From the NCBI RefSeq assembly GCF_024662235.1, contig NZ_CP096276.1, positions 5,518,001-5,582,000 of the forward strand: a DNA stretch of 64,000 bases, in the 5' to 3' direction. Made by a program: the position numbers and the translations under genes. Each line of letters opens with the position of its first letter. Within the stretch, counting starts at the first letter, position 1. Under the pieces are notes generated by a model. It searched no databases. It saw only the letters and a list, made by a program, of their open reading frames with translations, and was not told the DNA's origin. Shown piece after piece: positions 33,110-41,585 of this stretch. This DNA comes from Pimelobacter simplex (lineage in GTDB: Bacteria; Actinomycetota; Actinomycetes; Propionibacteriales; Nocardioidaceae).

Positions 33110-33868
33110 TCAGAAGGAGAAGAGCAGCGCCGTCCGGAAGTCGGTGTTCATGTAGTTGACCATCGAGCTCAGCCGCTGCTCGTCGACCTTCACTCGGGAG
33201 GTCCCGACGGTGACGCTGATGATGTTGCCGTAGACGCTGGAGCGCCACCGTCCCTGCACGGCCGGCGCGAAGGTGCTCCCGGCCGGAAGCGCGAGGTCGG
33301 ACTCCTCGAGCGCGGACTGCGCGGCCTTGGCGTGGCGCTCGGTGTCGAAGACGAGGAAGAGCTGGGTCAGCCGGACCTTGCCGCCCAGCCCGGTGTAGAC
33401 CCACTGGGCCACGTGCTCGCAGCGCTGCCGGGTCAGGACGACGTCCTTCTCGACGGGACCGCACGTGCGGTGGTCGACGGAGCGCACCAGGCGGGCGTGG
33501 TGCTCGACGTCGCCGAGCCGGAAGTCCCAGTCGCCGGGGAAGTCGGCGACCTCGACGTCGCCGTGCACGTCGTCGCCGGTGTCGTCCGTGGGGGAGTACG
33601 GCGCGGTGAGGCCCGTGCTCGGGCTCGTCGGGGTGCTCGGGGTGCTCGGGGTGGTCGGCGGGGTGCTCGTCCGGCCGGTGGTGGGGCGCGCGGCCGGCTC
33701 GTCGTCGAGTGCCCGGTCCGCGACGACGAAGGCGCCGACCCCGATCCCGACGACCACCGTCACCGCCAGCAGGGTCAGTCCGACCGCCGTCCCGGCACGA
33801 CGGCGGGACGGCGGTGGGCCGGGTGGGCCCGGTGGGCCTGGTGGCGGGAACGGTGAGGGGTGGCTCAT
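33110..33868 (-). CDS. Membrane-anchored protein of unknown function with Pro/Thr linker
   Basis: A 252-residue protein I do not recognise. The layout is a Pro-rich cytoplasmic N-terminus (PPPGPPGPPGPPP), Arg cluster SRRR, one transmembrane helix (~28-50), an extracellular Thr/Pro/Ser-rich linker (~58-85), then a globular C-terminal domain with two Cys (RTCGPVEKDVVLTRQRCEHV). It looks like a typical actinobacterial surface protein. It lies ten bases downstream of the GDT1-type exporter gene, on the same strand, so it may share that transcript and its riboswitch. Confidence 0.7.
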   Translation of the reverse strand: MSHPSPFPPPGPPGPPGPPPSRRRAGTAVGLTLLAVTVVVGIGVGAFVVADRALDDEPAARPTTGRTSTPPTTPSTPSTPTSPSTGLTAPYSPTDDTGDDVHGDVEVADFPGDWDFRLGDVEHHARLVRSVDHRTCGPVEKDVVLTRQRCEHVAQWVYTGLGGKVRLTQLFLVFDTERHAKAAQSALEESDLALPAGSTFAPAVQGRWRSSVYGNIISVTVGTSRVKVDEQRLSSMVNYMNTDFRTALLFSF

Positions 33869-33878
33869 CAGGCCTCCA

Positions 33879-34457
33879 TCAGAACATCCCGGCCCCGCCG
33901 GCGATGAGCACCAGGCCGAAGATCGCGAAGAGCGCGGAGGCGCCGTACTTGATGACCTTCTCGGGCAGCTGGCGTCCGACGATCGCGCCGAGGGCGATGG
34001 CGAGGGCGTCCGCGGCGACCATGCCGACGGTGGAGCCGAGCCAGGTGCCGAACCAGCCCTCCTGGGTGGCGAGCGTGATGGTGGCGAGCATCGTCTTGTC
34101 GCCGAGCTCGGCGAGGAAGAAGAAGACGGCGACCACGAGGATCGCGCGGCCGGTGGCGGCCTTGGCCTTGGCGGTGTCCTCCTCGGTGAGCTCGTCGCCG
34201 CGCAGCGTCCAGGCGGCGAAGCCGAGGAAGGCGATACCGGCGCCGACCTCGATCGCGCCCTGGTAGTCGGCGAAGGCGTCGCCGATCAGGTAGCCGATGC
34301 CGACCGAGGCCAGGTGCACGACGGCGGTGGCGGCGGTCAGGCCGATCAGGACGTCGCGGGCGCGGTAGCGGGTCGCGAAGGTCATCGCCATCAGCTGGCT
34401 CTTGTCGCCGAGCTCGGCGATGAAGATGACGGCGGTACTGAGCAGGAAGGCGTACAT
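33879..34457 (-). CDS. GDT1/TMEM165 (UPF0016) family manganese exporter
   Basis: A 192-residue membrane protein with two copies of the family signature ELGDK: FIAELGDKSQLMA (~12-24) and FLAELGDKTMLAT (~110-122), and six hydrophobic segments. Family members export Mn2+ (some Ca2+). ATG 34457 follows AGAGGA; an in-frame ATG at 34526 adds 23 residues that overlap the riboswitch expression platform and is rejected. A yybP-ykoY riboswitch directly upstream fits manganese-induced expression. Confidence 0.92.
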   Translation of the reverse strand: MYAFLLSTAVIFIAELGDKSQLMAMTFATRYRARDVLIGLTAATAVVHLASVGIGYLIGDAFADYQGAIEVGAGIAFLGFAAWTLRGDELTEEDTAKAKAATGRAILVVAVFFFLAELGDKTMLATITLATQEGWFGTWLGSTVGMVAADALAIALGAIVGRQLPEKVIKYGASALFAIFGLVLIAGGAGMF

Positions 34458-34499
34458 CGGTGGGGATCCTCTCCGGTGCCGACCGGAGGTGTCCGCGCT

Positions 34500-34650
34500 G
34501 CGAGTGGACGTGCCTTCGACCGGCACGTCAGACGGTTTCGTCGGTCGTGCAACTGGTCGAAGGTCTCGTCCGCCACCGAGGTGGCCTGACGTGCCGGGCC
34601 CGGAGGCCAGTGTGTCGACACGTCTGTTGAGGACTACTCCCCTTCGGGGT
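34500..34650 (-). ncRNA. yybP-ykoY manganese riboswitch with expression platform
   Basis: On the minus strand the leader has the conserved GGGGAGTAG (34642-34634) and GAGACC closing with CCTTCG (pairing CGAAGG before the GGAGTAG), the two landmark segments of yybP-ykoY aptamers. Inside the aptamer CCGGCACGTCAG (34597-34586) is exactly complementary to a downstream CTGACGTGCCGG (34531-34520), which can instead pair with GGCACGTC (34514-34507) in a terminator-like hairpin. The exclusive pairings form a switch. The next gene is a GDT1-type Mn exporter. No covariance search could be run. Confidence 0.8.
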
Positions 34651-34789
34651 CGACTCTACGTGGTCGGAGGTCGCGCACGCCAATCCCCAGCAGGGCCGGG
34701 GATTGGCACGATCCAAGGATCAGCGCCGTCTGCGCGCTGTGGAAAACGGGGTTCCCGCCGATGTGCGTCAGCGCAAAACGGGTGTCATG

Positions 34790-34870
34790 GTGACTGTCAC
34801 GCGGACGACGGTGTCCACGGATCGCACGATTCGAACCCCGGAAAAACCCGGGTGGGCTGTGGGGTAGCGT
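34790..34870 (+). promoter_or_regulatory. Promoter region of PEP carboxykinase gene
   Basis: A palindrome GTGACTGTCAC (34790-34800) lies upstream of a -10-like TAGCGT (34865-34870), 40 bases before ATG 34910. A 10-bp hairpin (34679-34688 with 34698-34707) lies further up, between this promoter and the divergent riboswitch. The 34651-34909 gap shows no ORF. Confidence 0.4.
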
Positions 34871-34909
34871 GCCCACACCTTGTCAAGGACCGAAAGGCTG
34901 GCGAAGCAA

Positions 34910-36730
34910 ATGGTTGATGTGGAGCGGACGCTCGACGAGGCGGGTCTTACCAACCCCCACGTTCGTGAGTACGTCGCACACTGGGCCAACATCACCGGAG
35001 CAGAGCGCATCGAGGTCGTGTCCGCGGCCGACGACGCGCGGCTGGTCCAGGAGTCCCTGGAGGCGGGCGAGCTCCTGCCGGCCGGCGAGGGTCTCTACTA
35101 CTCGCGTTCCTACTTCAAGGACACCGCGCGCGCTGAGGAGCGCACCATCGTCGCGACCTCCAACGAGGCCGACAAGGGCATCTACAACAACTGGAAGCCC
35201 GCCGCCGAGATGAAGCCGAAGCTCGTCGAGCTGATGACCGGCGCCTCGGTGGGCAAGACGATGTACGTCATCCCCTACCTCATGTCGCCGAAGGGCTCGC
35301 CGGTCGAGAAGTTCGCCGCCGGTGTGGAGCTGACCGACAACCGCAACGTCGTCCTCCAGATGATCCGCATGGCGCGGGTCGGCGTGGAGTACATCAACGA
35401 CCTCGGCGACTCGTTCGTCAAGGCCGTGCACGTGACCGGCGACCTGGAGAACCTCGGCCAGGGCACGCCCGACGACAAGCGCTACTTCGTGACCGTCGCC
35501 GACGAGCGCACGATCCTGCACTTCGGTTCGTCCTACGGCGGCAACGCGCTGCTCGGCAAGATCGCCCACGGTCTGCGCCAGGGCTCGTACGACGGCTGGA
35601 AGAACGGCTTCCTGGTGGAGCAGTTCATGCTGCTCGGCATCACCGACAAGGAGACCGGCAAGAAGTACAACATCTGCGGTGGCTTCCCGTCGGCCTCGGG
35701 CAAGACGAACCTCGCGATGACGCTGGCTCCCGACGCCCTCGGTGACCGCTACTACGTCGAGTTCTACGGCGACGACATCGCGTGGATCTGGGTCGGCGAC
35801 GACGGCAAGCTCTACGGCATGAACCCGGAGAACGGTGTCTTCGGTGTCGCCAAGGACACCAACGAGAAGACGAACCCGACGGCGATCGACTCGATCGTCC
35901 CCAACACCGGGGCCATCTTCACCAACGTCGCCTACAACCCCAAGACCCAGGAGGTCTGGTGGGAGGGCAAGGGCGACAAGCCGACCGACCTCGACGGCTG
36001 GGAGGACTGGAAGGGCGACATCATCGCCGACCGGGCCCCCGAGGACGCCGACGCTCCGTGGGCGCACCCGAACAGCCGGTTCACCACGACCCTGGCCAAC
36101 GTCCCGAACGTCGCCAAGGACTTCGAGGACCCGGCCGGTGTCGAGATCCACGGCATCATCTTCGGTGGCCGTACCCGTGACCGCGAGCCGCTGATCCGCG
36201 CGATCACCGACATCGCCGAGGGCGTCTACGACGGCCTCACCCTGGGTGCCGAGGCGACCGCGGCGGCCGACGGCCTCGAGGGCGTGCTCCGCTACGACCC
36301 GATGTCGATGCGTCCGTTCATGTCGTACTCCGAGGCCGACTACGCCGCGCACTGGCTCGAGGTCATCGGCCGCGCGACGACGAAGCCGATCTTCGCCCAC
36401 GTCAACTGGTTCCAGCGCGGCGAGGACGGCCGCTTCCTGTGGCCGGGCTACCGCGAGAACCTGCGGCCGCTCAACTGGCTGATGGAGTTCCTCAACGGCG
36501 AGGTCGAGGGCGTGCAGACCGCCGTCGGCGTCCTGCCGAAGCGCGAGGAGCTCAACCTCGAGGGTCTCGACGAGCAGAGCCTGGCCGACCTGGACACGCT
36601 GCTCACGATCGACGTCCCGCGCTGGCAGCAGGAGATGGGCTTCCGCGAGAAGCACCTCGCGCAGTTCGACGGTCTCCCCGAGGAGATCTGGGAGGCGCAC
36701 CGCCGCGTCGCCAAGGCGCTCGAGGCCTGA
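34910..36730 (+). CDS. pckG: Phosphoenolpyruvate carboxykinase (GTP type)
   Basis: A 606-residue GTP-dependent PEPCK: oxaloacetate + GTP to PEP + CO2, gluconeogenesis from acetyl-CoA-derived carbon. Visible are HFGSSYGGNALLGKIAHGLRQ (~205), the P-loop GGFPSASGKTNLAM (258-271), FYGDDIAWI, NPENGVFGVA, and the guanine-binding FGGRTRDREPLI region. Ser263 stands where most GTP-type enzymes have the hyper-reactive Cys (PSACGKTN), and GFLVEQFMLLGI replaces the usual GWMAEHMLIL-like stretch. This looks like a divergent clade. ATG 34910 has AAAGG upstream; TTG 34880 is in frame but close to the likely transcription start. Confidence 0.93.
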   Translation: MVDVERTLDEAGLTNPHVREYVAHWANITGAERIEVVSAADDARLVQESLEAGELLPAGEGLYYSRSYFKDTARAEERTIVATSNEADKGIYNNWKPAAEMKPKLVELMTGASVGKTMYVIPYLMSPKGSPVEKFAAGVELTDNRNVVLQMIRMARVGVEYINDLGDSFVKAVHVTGDLENLGQGTPDDKRYFVTVADERTILHFGSSYGGNALLGKIAHGLRQGSYDGWKNGFLVEQFMLLGITDKETGKKYNICGGFPSASGKTNLAMTLAPDALGDRYYVEFYGDDIAWIWVGDDGKLYGMNPENGVFGVAKDTNEKTNPTAIDSIVPNTGAIFTNVAYNPKTQEVWWEGKGDKPTDLDGWEDWKGDIIADRAPEDADAPWAHPNSRFTTTLANVPNVAKDFEDPAGVEIHGIIFGGRTRDREPLIRAITDIAEGVYDGLTLGAEATAAADGLEGVLRYDPMSMRPFMSYSEADYAAHWLEVIGRATTKPIFAHVNWFQRGEDGRFLWPGYRENLRPLNWLMEFLNGEVEGVQTAVGVLPKREELNLEGLDEQSLADLDTLLTIDVPRWQQEMGFREKHLAQFDGLPEEIWEAHRRVAKALEA

Positions 36731-36833
36731 TTGAGCCGAGAGCAGACGAGCTTGCTCGTATGCCGAGGCGATTGAAGGCTGCAGCACGAAGTGCTGCACG
36801 AGGCCTGATCCTCGATCTCCGCAGGTTGTTCGC

Positions 36834-36863
36834 AGCACCCCGGTTCTACGGAACCGGGGTGCT
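36834..36863. terminator. Bidirectional terminator after pckG
   Basis: A perfect 13-bp stem (36834-36846 with 36851-36863) around TACG is followed by GTGCTTTT. The stop codon of the convergent TetR gene lies in the stem. Two smaller hairpins precede it (36746-36759, 36780-36798). Confidence 0.85.
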
Positions 36864-37385
36864 GTGCTTTTCGAGCAGGACGTCGAGCGCGCGCTCCGGG
36901 TCGATGCCGGTGGGCTCGGTGGCGCGCCGGCTGGTGAGTGCGGCCAGGCCGTGGATCGCCGACCAGAGGGCGAGGCACTCGGCGGGCTCGGGCGGACGGC
37001 CGGTGGTGCGGGCGAGGGTGGCGCCGAGGTCGGCGAACCAGCGCCCGGTGATCTCGCGCAGGTGCCCGCCGGCGCCCTCGAGCAGGTCGTGGCGGGTGAT
37101 CAGGTCGAACATCTCCGGTCGGCTCCGGGCGAAGGCGAGGTAGGCCCGCGCCGCCCGGCGCAGGTCGTCGTCGGCCAGGGCGGGCGCGATCGTGGTGTCG
37201 AGATCCTCCAGGCCGCCGCGGGCGATCGCCGCGAGCAGCGCCTGGTACGTCGGGAAGTAGCGCCGCGGCGCTCCGTGCGAGACGCCGGCAGCGGCGGCGA
37301 TCGAGCGCAGCGAGACGCCCTGGTGGCCGTGCGCCTCGAGGAGCTCGGTGCCGACGGTGATCAGGCGGTCGCGGGCGGAGGTCAC
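36846..37385 (-). CDS. TetR family transcriptional regulator
   Basis: A 179-residue TetR protein: HTH ~8-52 (LLEAHGHQGVSLRSIAAAAGVSHGAPRRYFPTYQALLAAI) and a short C-terminal ligand domain of the TetR_C_13-like type. It is divergent from a PlsC-like acyltransferase; two identical TAGACAGTGTCTA palindromes lie in the 81-base gap, one two bases from its start codon. It very likely represses itself and the acyltransferase. Its C-terminal codons form part of the pckG terminator. Confidence 0.9.
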   Translation of the reverse strand: MTSARDRLITVGTELLEAHGHQGVSLRSIAAAAGVSHGAPRRYFPTYQALLAAIARGGLEDLDTTIAPALADDDLRRAARAYLAFARSRPEMFDLITRHDLLEGAGGHLREITGRWFADLGATLARTTGRPPEPAECLALWSAIHGLAALTSRRATEPTGIDPERALDVLLEKHSTPVP

Positions 37386-37386
37386 C

Positions 37387-37435
37387 TAGACAGTGTCTAC
37401 GGCAGCGGGGCAGACTGCTAGTAGACAGTGTCTAC
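37387..37435. promoter_or_regulatory. Two identical TetR operators TAGACAGTGTCTA
   Basis: TAGACA-G-TGTCTA occurs at 37387-37399 and 37422-37434, identical, centres 35 bp apart; the second extends to GTAGACAGTGTCTAC. They lie between the divergent TetR and acyltransferase genes. Confidence 0.85.
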
Positions 37436-37466
37436 TCGTCGTCGATCTCGACCCCGGAGGGTACGT

Positions 37467-38129
37467 GTGTGGTTCTGGTTGCTCAAGTGGGTCCTGCTCG
37501 GTCCGGTCGTGCGCTGGTGCGCCCGGCCCCGGGTGCACGGCCGGCACCACGTGCCGGTCACGGGGCCGGTGATCGTCGCGGCCAACCACCAGGCCGAGAT
37601 CGACTCGCTCGTGCTCGCGCTGGTGCTGCCCCGCCCGCCGCGGTTCCTGGCCAAGGCGGAGTACTACGCCGGCGGCCGGCCCGGTCTGCGCGGGAGGTTC
37701 GATCGCTGGCTGTGCACGGTGACCCACCAGATCCCCGTCGACCGGGACGGCGGCACGGCGGCGTCGGCGTCGTTGGCCGCCGCCGAGCGGCTGCTGCGCG
37801 AGGGCGGGGTCTGGGCGATCTACCCCGAGGGCACCCGCTCGCCCGACGGGCGGCTCTACCGCGGGCACACGGGCGTCGTCCGGGTCGCGCGGGCGGTGCC
37901 CGGCGCGGTGGTGCTGCCGGTGGGTCTGGTCGGCGCGGCGGCGGTCGATCCGCCGTACCGGAGGGGGTGGCGGCGCGGGCGGGTGACGGTGAGTGTGGGG
38001 GCGCCGGTCGACGTCTCGGCCGCGGTCGGCGACGTCCGGGCTGCGACCGACCTGCTGATGGCGCAGATCGGGGCGCTGTCCGGCCAGCGGCCGCTGGCGC
38101 ACTACCCGCCGCGGCGCCAGGCGGCATGA
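37467..38129 (+). CDS. 1-acylglycerol-3-phosphate O-acyltransferase family (PlsC-like)
   Basis: A 220-residue acyltransferase: motif I NHQAEID (HX4D, ~45-51), motif II-like RFLAKAEYY, motif III YPEGTRSPDG (~120-129) and a Pro-rich motif IV. The N-terminal hydrophobic stretch (WFWLLKWVLLGPVV) likely anchors it at the membrane. GTG 37467 has GGAGGG five bases upstream; a GTG at 37428 lies inside the operator and is rejected. Under TetR control it may remodel membrane lipids. Confidence 0.87.
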   Translation: MWFWLLKWVLLGPVVRWCARPRVHGRHHVPVTGPVIVAANHQAEIDSLVLALVLPRPPRFLAKAEYYAGGRPGLRGRFDRWLCTVTHQIPVDRDGGTAASASLAAAERLLREGGVWAIYPEGTRSPDGRLYRGHTGVVRVARAVPGAVVLPVGLVGAAAVDPPYRRGWRRGRVTVSVGAPVDVSAAVGDVRAATDLLMAQIGALSGQRPLAHYPPRRQAA

Positions 38130-38136
38130 TGGCCCC

Positions 38137-39282
38137 GTGCGCGCCGTCATCTGTCACCAGGCCCAGCTGAGCGTCGAGGAGCTCCCGGACCTCACGCCCG
38201 TCGAGGGCCAGATCCTGCTCGACGTCGAGCGCTGCGGGATCTGCGGCTCCGACCTCCACGCCCGGACCCACTGCGACGAGACCGCCGCCGACGCCGCGGC
38301 CCTCGGGTACGACGCGTTCATGCGCTCGACCGACCGCGTCGTGATGGGCCACGAGTTCGTCGGCACCGTCGTCGACTACGGCCCGCGCACGCGCCGGCCG
38401 TTCCCGGTCGGCGCGCGCGTGGTCGCGCTGCCGGTGCTGCGCAGCGGCGCCGACGTCCACCTGACCGGGCTCTCGGAGCAGGCCTCGGGCGGCTACGCCG
38501 AGCAGGTGCTCGTCAACGCCTCGATGGCGATGCGCGTGCCCGACGGGCTCGACGCCGACGCGGCGGCACTGACCGAGCCGATGGCGGTCGCCCTGCACGC
38601 CGTACGCCGGGGGCAGGTGGGGGCCCGGGACACCGCCGTGGTCATCGGCTGCGGACCGATCGGCCTCGCCGTCATCGCGATGCTCAAGGCGACCGGCGTC
38701 AAGCACGTCATCGCCAGCGACTTCTCGCCCGGTCGCCGGGCCCTGGCCGAGCAGATGGGCGCCGACGACGTCGTCGACCCGGCGGCCGCCTCACCGTGGT
38801 CCTCGTTCGACGACTCGCGCTACCTCACCGAGGCGATCGCCCTCGCCGAGCTCGGCCTCGACGCCATGGACAAGCTGCGCGCCGTCCCCCTCCTGCCCTG
38901 GGCGCACCTCATGCGCGCCGCCGAGAAGGTCGGCGCCACCCCGCGCGGCCCGGTCGTCTTCGAGTGCGTCGGCGTGCCCGGGATGATCGAGCACATCGTC
39001 TCGTCGGCGCCGTTGCTCTCGCGCGTGGTCGTCGTCGGGGTGTGCATGGGCGAGGACTCCTTCCGGCCCTCGATGGCGATCAACAAGGAGATCGACCTGC
39101 GCTTCGCGTTCGCCTACGACCCGAGCGAGTTCCACCAGACGCTGCAGTGGATCGCCTCGGGGAAGGTCGACGTACGGCCGCTGGTCACGGGCGTCGTCGG
39201 GCTCGACGGCGTGGCCGGGGCGTTCGAGGACCTGGGCGACCCGGAGCGCCACGCCAAGATCCTGGTGGACCCGCGCCGCTGA
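38137..39282 (+). CDS. Zinc-type alcohol dehydrogenase family protein
   Basis: A 381-residue MDR-family dehydrogenase: catalytic-zinc ligands in RCGICGSDLHAR (~33-44) and GHEFVGTV (~69), cofactor motif GCGPIGLAVIAML (~171). The four-Cys structural-zinc lobe is replaced by a loop, and a ~35-residue insertion (SSFDDSRYLTEAIALAELGL) follows the Rossmann core. The GTG start lies seven bases after the acyltransferase stop, so it may share that operon. Substrate unknown. Confidence 0.85.
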   Translation: MRAVICHQAQLSVEELPDLTPVEGQILLDVERCGICGSDLHARTHCDETAADAAALGYDAFMRSTDRVVMGHEFVGTVVDYGPRTRRPFPVGARVVALPVLRSGADVHLTGLSEQASGGYAEQVLVNASMAMRVPDGLDADAAALTEPMAVALHAVRRGQVGARDTAVVIGCGPIGLAVIAMLKATGVKHVIASDFSPGRRALAEQMGADDVVDPAAASPWSSFDDSRYLTEAIALAELGLDAMDKLRAVPLLPWAHLMRAAEKVGATPRGPVVFECVGVPGMIEHIVSSAPLLSRVVVVGVCMGEDSFRPSMAINKEIDLRFAFAYDPSEFHQTLQWIASGKVDVRPLVTGVVGLDGVAGAFEDLGDPERHAKILVDPRR

Positions 39283-39315
39283 GGCGGCACGGGGCCGGCG
39301 GCCCCTGCCCCCGGC

Positions 39316-39714
39316 TCAGGCCGCGGTGGACCGCAGCAGGTGGCCCTTGACGATCTTGAGGTCGTCCTCGACGGCGCCGAGCCGGTGCTCGACACCGTCG
39401 ATGCGGAGGGTCAAGACCTCGGCGACGTGATCGATCTTGGCGTCGAGGCGGTGCTCGAGGCCGTCGATCCGGGCGTCGAGACGCTGCTCGAGGCCGTCGA
39501 TCTTGGCGTCGAGACGCTGCTCGAGACCGTCGATCCGGGTGTCTAGCCGGGTGCCGAGACCCGCGACCTGTGCCTCGAGGCGGTCGCTGCGCCCCTCGTG
39601 CTTGGCGTCGAGCGCGCGGATCTCGGCGGTCAGGGAGCGGGCGAGCAGCCCGAGCCCGCCCAGCATCATCGCGCTGAACAGACCGAGCACGGTCCAGACC
39701 TGGGGTTCGCTCAT
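39316..39714 (-). CDS. Small membrane-anchored hendecad coiled-coil protein
   Basis: A 132-residue protein with an N-terminal hydrophobic helix (TVLGLFSAMMLGGLGLLAR, ~8-27) followed by four 11-residue repeats of the form RLDAKIDGLEQ (~56-100), encoded by 33-bp tandem units at 39433, 39466, 39499 and 39532. Eleven-residue periodicity indicates a near-straight right-handed coiled coil. GAGGTGG precedes ATG 39714. It lies between an alcohol dehydrogenase and a FAD dehydrogenase. I do not recognise a function; scaffold or stalk roles are possible. Confidence 0.75.
   Translation of the reverse strand: MSEPQVWTVLGLFSAMMLGGLGLLARSLTAEIRALDAKHEGRSDRLEAQVAGLGTRLDTRIDGLEQRLDAKIDGLEQRLDARIDGLEHRLDAKIDHVAEVLTLRIDGVEHRLGAVEDDLKIVKGHLLRSTAA
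39433..39564 (-). repeat. Four 33-bp tandem repeats encoding hendecads
   Basis: Units begin at 39433, 39466, 39499 and 39532 with GATCTTGGCGTCGAG or GATCCGGGCGTCGAG. The first three are nearly identical at DNA level, so copy number may vary between strains. Confidence 0.85.
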
Positions 39715-39843
39715 CCAATCCACCTCTTCAGTGTGCGACGGGTGAGGCGAAGGTTGCCAGGGTGTGAGGCCGGGAGCCATCGACGATTCGCGTGCTGTGG
39801 AGGGCGGGCCCGGTGGGGCGGGGTTGTGGACGGTCGGTGGTGG

Positions 39844-41583
39844 TCAGCCGGCGGCGATGGCCCGGCCGGCGGCGCGGCCGGAGAAGATGCAGCCGCCGAG
39901 GAAGGTGCCCTCGAGGGCGTTGTAGCCGTGGACGCCGCCGCCGCCGAAGCCGGCGACCTCGCCGGCGGCGTAGAGTCCGGGGACCACCGTGCCGGAGGCC
40001 GAGACGGCGCGGGAGGAGAGGTCGGTGGCGATGCCGCCGAGGGTCTTGCGGGTCAAGATGTTGAGCCGTACGGCGATGAGCGGCCCGTGCTCGGGGTCGA
40101 GGACCTTGTGCGGCTTGGCCACCCGGATCAGCTTGTCGGTGCGCGAGCGGCGGGCGTTGTTGACCGCCATCAGCTGGAAGTCCTTGCTGAAGCCGTTGTC
40201 GAGCTCGGCGTCGCGCGCCTCGATCTGGCGGCGCAGGACGTCGACGTCCAGCTCGGGGCCGCGGGCCGGCGCATCGGCGGCGACGACGGCGTTCATCCCC
40301 GCGACGAGCGACTCGAGGGTGTCGGCGACGACGAAGTCCTTGCCGTCGGTCTTGAACTTCTCGACCGGGGCCGGGGCGCCCTTGGCGAGCCGGGCTTTGA
40401 GCATCACCTTGATGTCCTTGCCGGTGATGTCGGGGTTCTGCTCGGAGCCCGACAGCGCGAACTCCTTCTCGATGATCGACTGGGTGAGCACGAACCACGT
40501 GTAGTCGTAGCCGGTGGCGCCGATCGTGGCGAGCGTGCCGAGGCTGTCGAAGCCCGGATAGTTGGGGGCGGGCAGCCGCTGCCCGGTCGCGTCGAACCAC
40601 AGCGACGACGGGCCGGGGATGATCCGGATGGCGTGGTCGGGCCAGATCGGGTCCCAGTTGTGGATGCCCTCGGTGTAGTGCCACATCCGGTCGGAGTTGA
40701 CCAGCCGCGCGCCGCCGGCCTCGGCGATGCCCAGCCCGCGCCCGTCGACGTACGCCGGCACGCCGCTGATCATGTGCTGTGGGGCCGGTCCGAGCCGGTC
40801 GGCGGGCCAGTTGTCGCGGATCAGCTGGTGGTTGTGGCCGATGCCGCCGGTCGTGACGACGACCGCCGGCGCGCGCAGCTCGAAGGTGCCGGTCTCGACG
40901 CGGGTCGAGGCGACGCCGCGCTCGGCCGTCGACGGCTCCAGGACCGCGCCGCGGACGCCGACCACGGCGCCGTCGGCGACGACCAGCTCGTCGACCCGGT
41001 GCCGGAAGCCGAAGCGCACCAGCCCGGCCTCCTCGGCGGCGAGCACCGGCTCCAGGAAGACCCGGACCACCTCGGGGCCGGTGCCCCAGGTCAGGTGGAA
41101 GCGCGGGACGGAGTTGCCGTGCCCCGAGGCGTCCCCGCGGCCGCGCTCGGCCCAGCCGACGAAGGGCAGCACCTTGAGGCCCAGCGCGCGCAGGTAGTCG
41201 CGCTTCTCGGTGGCCGCGAACCGGACGTACGCCTCGGCCCACTGGCGCGCCCAGTGGTCCTGGCCCGGCGTCCCGTCGTCGTCGGGAGCGACCCGGTCGA
41301 AGCCGGCCGAGCCCTGCCAGTCCTGCCAGGCCAGCTCGAAGGAGTCCGTGATCCCCATCCGCCGCTGCTCGGGGGAGTCGACGAAGAAGAGCCCGCCCAG
41401 CGACCAGAACGCCTGCCCGCCGAGGTTGGCGCGGTTCTCCTGGTCGAGCACGAGCACGCGCTTGCCCGCGCGGGTCGCCTCGTACGTCGCGACGAGTCCG
41501 GCGAGGCCGGACCCCACGACGATCGCGTCCGGCTCGAATCCCTGGTCCACCGCTCCCTGGCTCACGCGGGGAGCCTGCCACAT
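39844..41583 (-). CDS. FAD-binding dehydrogenase, KstD/fumarate-reductase-like
   Basis: A 579-residue flavoprotein: N-terminal dinucleotide motif VVGSGLAGLVATYEATRAGKRVLVLDQE (~21-48), GGQAFWSLGGLF, VVVTTGGIGHN (~240) and C-terminal FAD segment GLYAAGEVAGFGGGGVHGYNALEGTFLGGCIFSGR. It belongs to the family of 3-ketosteroid delta-1-dehydrogenase-like oxidoreductases; the true steroid substrate residues cannot be confirmed by eye. It is divergent from an MMPL exporter across a region with two TetR-type palindromes. Confidence 0.85.
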   Translation of the reverse strand: MWQAPRVSQGAVDQGFEPDAIVVGSGLAGLVATYEATRAGKRVLVLDQENRANLGGQAFWSLGGLFFVDSPEQRRMGITDSFELAWQDWQGSAGFDRVAPDDDGTPGQDHWARQWAEAYVRFAATEKRDYLRALGLKVLPFVGWAERGRGDASGHGNSVPRFHLTWGTGPEVVRVFLEPVLAAEEAGLVRFGFRHRVDELVVADGAVVGVRGAVLEPSTAERGVASTRVETGTFELRAPAVVVTTGGIGHNHQLIRDNWPADRLGPAPQHMISGVPAYVDGRGLGIAEAGGARLVNSDRMWHYTEGIHNWDPIWPDHAIRIIPGPSSLWFDATGQRLPAPNYPGFDSLGTLATIGATGYDYTWFVLTQSIIEKEFALSGSEQNPDITGKDIKVMLKARLAKGAPAPVEKFKTDGKDFVVADTLESLVAGMNAVVAADAPARGPELDVDVLRRQIEARDAELDNGFSKDFQLMAVNNARRSRTDKLIRVAKPHKVLDPEHGPLIAVRLNILTRKTLGGIATDLSSRAVSASGTVVPGLYAAGEVAGFGGGGVHGYNALEGTFLGGCIFSGRAAGRAIAAG

Positions 41584-41585
41584 CG

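Noticed and set aside
34883..36838. 651-codon antisense frame opposite PEPCK
   Set aside because: No recognisable domain and repetitive Val/Asp/Leu/Gly content; PEPCK is unambiguous.
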